Assembly (NCBI GenBank): GCA_011046145.1
Contig: DSBA01000051.1
Coordinates: 1-7,569 of the forward strand
Length of the DNA stretch: 7,569 nucleotides
Reading direction: 5' to 3'
Source of the DNA: Candidatus Uhrbacteria bacterium
Lineage (GTDB): Bacteria > Patescibacteriota > Patescibacteriia > CAIXNZ01
Shown here: positions 6,241 to 7,569 of the stretch, piece by piece
How positions within the stretch are numbered: the stretch's first letter is position 1
Layout of the letters: every line of letters begins with the position of its first letter
The notes under the pieces: generated by a model
Databases searched by the model: none
What the model was told of the DNA's origin: nothing
What the model saw: the letters and a program-made list of their open reading frames with translations, nothing else
Translations under genes and position numbers: made by a program

Positions 6241-7179
6241 ATGAAAAAATATTCTTTGACAGGCCTATTTAAAAATCGCCCCAAAAGAAAAAACCTCCTG
6301 TTTTCCAAAAAGTATAAAATAGAAAGGAGCGCGCGCTACCGCAACCCGTTAAAAATAAAAAAGGGCATCCTGCAATTCAAGTTTTTTCGCCTGATTAATC
6401 TTATTTTAATTATAATTATAGTCTCCAGCCTGTATTTTTTTATTTTTTCTGATTTTTATCATATAACTAATATTGAAATCTACGGCAACCAAATTATTTC
6501 CACTGAAGATCTTCTGGATTTGACCAATAATTTTTTAAATCAAAAGCGTTTTTTTGTTTTTAAAAATAAAAATATTTTTATTTCCAGCCGTAAGAATTTA
6601 AGCCAAAAAATTAATCAAGCAATCCTTTTAGACGACATTAAAATAGAAAAAATTTTGCCTAATACCCTAAGGATAATTATAAATGAAAAAGAAGCTGTTT
6701 TAAAATGGATAACTGACAGCCAAGAATACTTAATTGGCAAGCAGGGAATAATCATAAAAAGATTCCACAAGCTAAAAACTCCTAAAATTTTTCAAATTGG
6801 CGATTTAGCCCCCCTGGAGGATAATAGCTATAATAATGATTTTTTAAAAATAGATAATTTAGCGCCAGAACCAGTAAACCTAGGGGATTATGTTTTAAAA
6901 CAAGGAGATATAGAATTTATATTAAATCTGACTAATGAAGCAGGAAAAAGCGAATATTTGAGGATCAAAAAAATCAGCGTACCCAATATTTTGCCCCAAT
7001 ATCTCATCATAGAAAATGAAGGCGATTGGAAAATTTATTTTAATTTGGCTGATTCTCTAACCAACCAATTAAACCGCCTAAACATTTTAATCGCTGAAAA
7101 AATAAAAAAAGAAAATCTAAGAGCGGTTGATTATATTGATTTAAGGCTAGGGGAGAGTGTTTATTATAAAATGAAATAA
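6241..7179 (+). CDS. ftsQ: Cell division protein FtsQ/DivIB-like (POTRA domain)
   Basis: This is a bitopic inner-membrane divisome protein; in the family it links FtsB/FtsL to septal wall synthesis. It has 312 residues. A basic cytoplasmic tail (1-50) is followed by one hydrophobic segment at about 51-70. An extracytoplasmic FtsQ-type POTRA domain follows (about 75-150), with ITNIEIYGNQIISTEDLLDL (75-94) and ending in the family block ILPNTLRIIINEKEAVLKW (138-156). The C-terminal FtsQ beta domain includes GDWKIYFNLADSLTNQLNRL (261-280) and the DLR element at 300-302, IDLRLGESVYYK. The tail-TM-POTRA-beta order and length fit FtsQ/DivIB. Sequence identity in this family is always low, so the call rests on architecture plus these blocks. 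There is no Shine-Dalgarno; it lies 34 bases after serS with no promoter seen between. No forward-strand terminator is evident. Confidence 0.87.
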   Translation: MKKYSLTGLFKNRPKRKNLLFSKKYKIERSARYRNPLKIKKGILQFKFFRLINLILIIIIVSSLYFFIFSDFYHITNIEIYGNQIISTEDLLDLTNNFLNQKRFFVFKNKNIFISSRKNLSQKINQAILLDDIKIEKILPNTLRIIINEKEAVLKWITDSQEYLIGKQGIIIKRFHKLKTPKIFQIGDLAPLEDNSYNNDFLKIDNLAPEPVNLGDYVLKQGDIEFILNLTNEAGKSEYLRIKKISVPNILPQYLIIENEGDWKIYFNLADSLTNQLNRLNILIAEKIKKENLRAVDYIDLRLGESVYYKMK

Positions 7180-7199
7180 TTTTAAAAAATAAAATGTAT

Positions 7200-7232
7200 A
7201 AAAAAATCCCCATAGAATTTTAAACTATGGGG
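7200..7232 (-). terminator. Rho-independent terminator of the zinc-ribbon gene
   Basis: On the reverse strand the 8-bp stem CCCCATAG (7225-7232) / CTATGGGG (7208-7215) closes a 9-base AT loop and is followed by A then seven Ts (7200-7206). The left arm is inside the final codons, and the TAA stop (7220-7222) sits in the loop. In the forward direction no T-tract follows the hairpin, so it would not efficiently end ftsQ transcripts. Confidence 0.87.
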
Positions 7233-7387
7233 GTTGTGGCAGCTGGCAGCAAATTCCAACGGATTAGCAGCTCAAGCCTGTAAGGGGATTTGCAGCTAAA
7301 ACACTGGACTTGCTCGCGATCCGGAAGGATCGTCATTAGACTGCCGCAAAAAGGACACCGGATCTTATTTTCTGTTTTGTTGGCCAT
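7220..7387 (-). CDS. Small zinc-ribbon protein, function unknown
   Basis: A 55-residue protein with two CxxC knuckles, CPFC (11-14) and CFSC (29-32), separated by 14 residues. This is a typical rubredoxin-like or zinc-ribbon spacing predicted to bind one zinc ion. The 14 residues between the knuckles include the segment LMTILPDREQVQ (17-28). The C-terminus is hydrophobic then uncharged (LLIRWNLLPAATTPIV) and has no recognisable motif. I set the start at the ATG at 7387, because AAAGGAGG lies four bases upstream. An in-frame ATG at 7420 would place the first codons inside the promoter, upstream of the predicted transcription start. The gene stands alone on the reverse strand with its own promoter and terminator. 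It could be a nucleic-acid or protein-binding accessory factor. I do not recognise an orthologue. Confidence 0.8.
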   Translation of the reverse strand: MANKTENKIRCPFCGSLMTILPDREQVQCFSCKSPYRLELLIRWNLLPAATTPIV

Positions 7388-7391
7388 TTTT

Positions 7392-7399
7392 CCTCCTTT
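7392..7399 (-). promoter_or_regulatory. Strong Shine-Dalgarno of the zinc-ribbon gene
   Basis: AAAGGAGG followed by AAAA and ATG on the reverse strand decides the start at 7387. The 18-base region 7385-7402 is identical to that of the purF-like gene at 4699-4716. Confidence 0.9.
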
Positions 7400-7410
7400 T
7401 AAGATAATAA

Positions 7411-7439
7411 AGTATACCATATAATTGTTTTCTTGTCAA
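7411..7439 (-). promoter_or_regulatory. Near-consensus extended -10 promoter of the zinc-ribbon gene
   Basis: On the reverse strand TTGACA (7434-7439) is separated by 17 bases from TATACT (7411-7416). The -10 box is preceded by TGG, making an extended TGn -10 element. Transcription would begin near 7404, giving a leader of about 17 bases that is essentially just the Shine-Dalgarno region. This is the strongest promoter in the window. Confidence 0.85.
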
Positions 7440-7465
7440 CAACCAAAGGTAATGTGCAAGGACAT

Positions 7466-7493
7466 TTGGCGGTTTTTTCCTAGTTAATATAAA
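7466..7493 (+). promoter_or_regulatory. Candidate promoter for the right-edge reading frame
   Basis: TTGGCG (7466-7471; four of six to the -35 consensus) and TATAAA (7488-7493; five of six to the -10 consensus) are 16 bases apart. Transcription would start near 7500, just before the partial reading frame. It is divergent from the zinc-ribbon promoter. Confidence 0.35.
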
Positions 7494-7513
7494 CTGGGTA
7501 AATGAGTATAAAT

Positions 7514-7569
7514 ATGCCAAAAACAATTAAAGATGAACGATTACGCTGGATTTTACCAATAATTAACAA
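7514..7569 (+). CDS. Partial reading frame cut by the window end, possibly a DNA-binding or transposase N-terminus
   Basis: Eighteen codons are visible: MPKTIKDERLRWILPIIN. An in-frame ATG also exists at 7502, but the candidate promoter predicts transcription from about 7500, which favours 7514. The frame is open to the window edge. The basic and hydrophobic pattern is compatible with the start of a helix-turn-helix protein such as an integrase-core transposase, but this is only an impression from 18 residues. No Shine-Dalgarno is present. Nothing more can be said without the downstream sequence. Confidence 0.4.
   Translation, partial: MPKTIKDERLRWILPIIN

Noticed and set aside
7388..7420. 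Longer start (ATG at 7420) for the zinc-ribbon gene
   Set aside because: It lies within the promoter spacer, upstream of the predicted transcription start, whereas ATG at 7387 has a perfect GGAGG four bases upstream.

Overview
This is an AT-rich bacterial chromosomal segment that looks like Candidatus Patescibacteria (CPR), probably a Parcubacteria-like lineage. That placement is inferred from several things: short intergenic gaps, five forward genes starting without any Shine-Dalgarno sequence, lineage-flavoured variants in the SerRS and LysRS motifs, and AT-rich word repeats in front of genes. The standard genetic code fits. All seven complete genes end in TAA or TAG (six TAA, one TAG); TGA is not used as a stop here, and no gene needs TGA read as sense.

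Layout, left to right. greA (transcript-cleavage factor) ends in a strong 13-bp hairpin terminator. lysS (lysyl-tRNA synthetase) follows. Next is an HD-domain phosphohydrolase-like gene with a repeat-rich, potentially folded leader. It converges on a reverse-strand purF-like gene, and the two share a bidirectional terminator at 3211-3254. The purF-like gene is divergent from serS (seryl-tRNA synthetase), which is followed 34 bp later by an ftsQ/divIB-like cell-division gene. A small reverse-strand zinc-ribbon gene has its own near-consensus promoter and terminator. At the right edge a new forward reading frame begins and is cut by the window; it may belong to a mobile element.

The forward genes are mostly information-processing and division housekeeping (transcription elongation, two aminoacyl-tRNA synthetases, septum assembly). 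The two reverse genes differ in expression style. Each has a TTGACA -35 box, a 17-bp spacer, and an identical 18-nt start region containing GGAGG four bases before ATG. The forward genes have neither SD nor comparably clear promoters.

The most interesting protein is the purF-like one. It keeps a variant PRPP loop and all four cysteines expected to bind a 4Fe-4S cluster in Bacillus-type PurF. However, its N-terminal nucleophile is Ser instead of Cys, and the glutamine-binding motifs are eroded. It is probably not a normal glutamine-dependent PRPP amidotransferase. No CRISPR array, tRNA, rRNA or complete insertion sequence was seen, and no gene-free stretch exceeds 300 bases.
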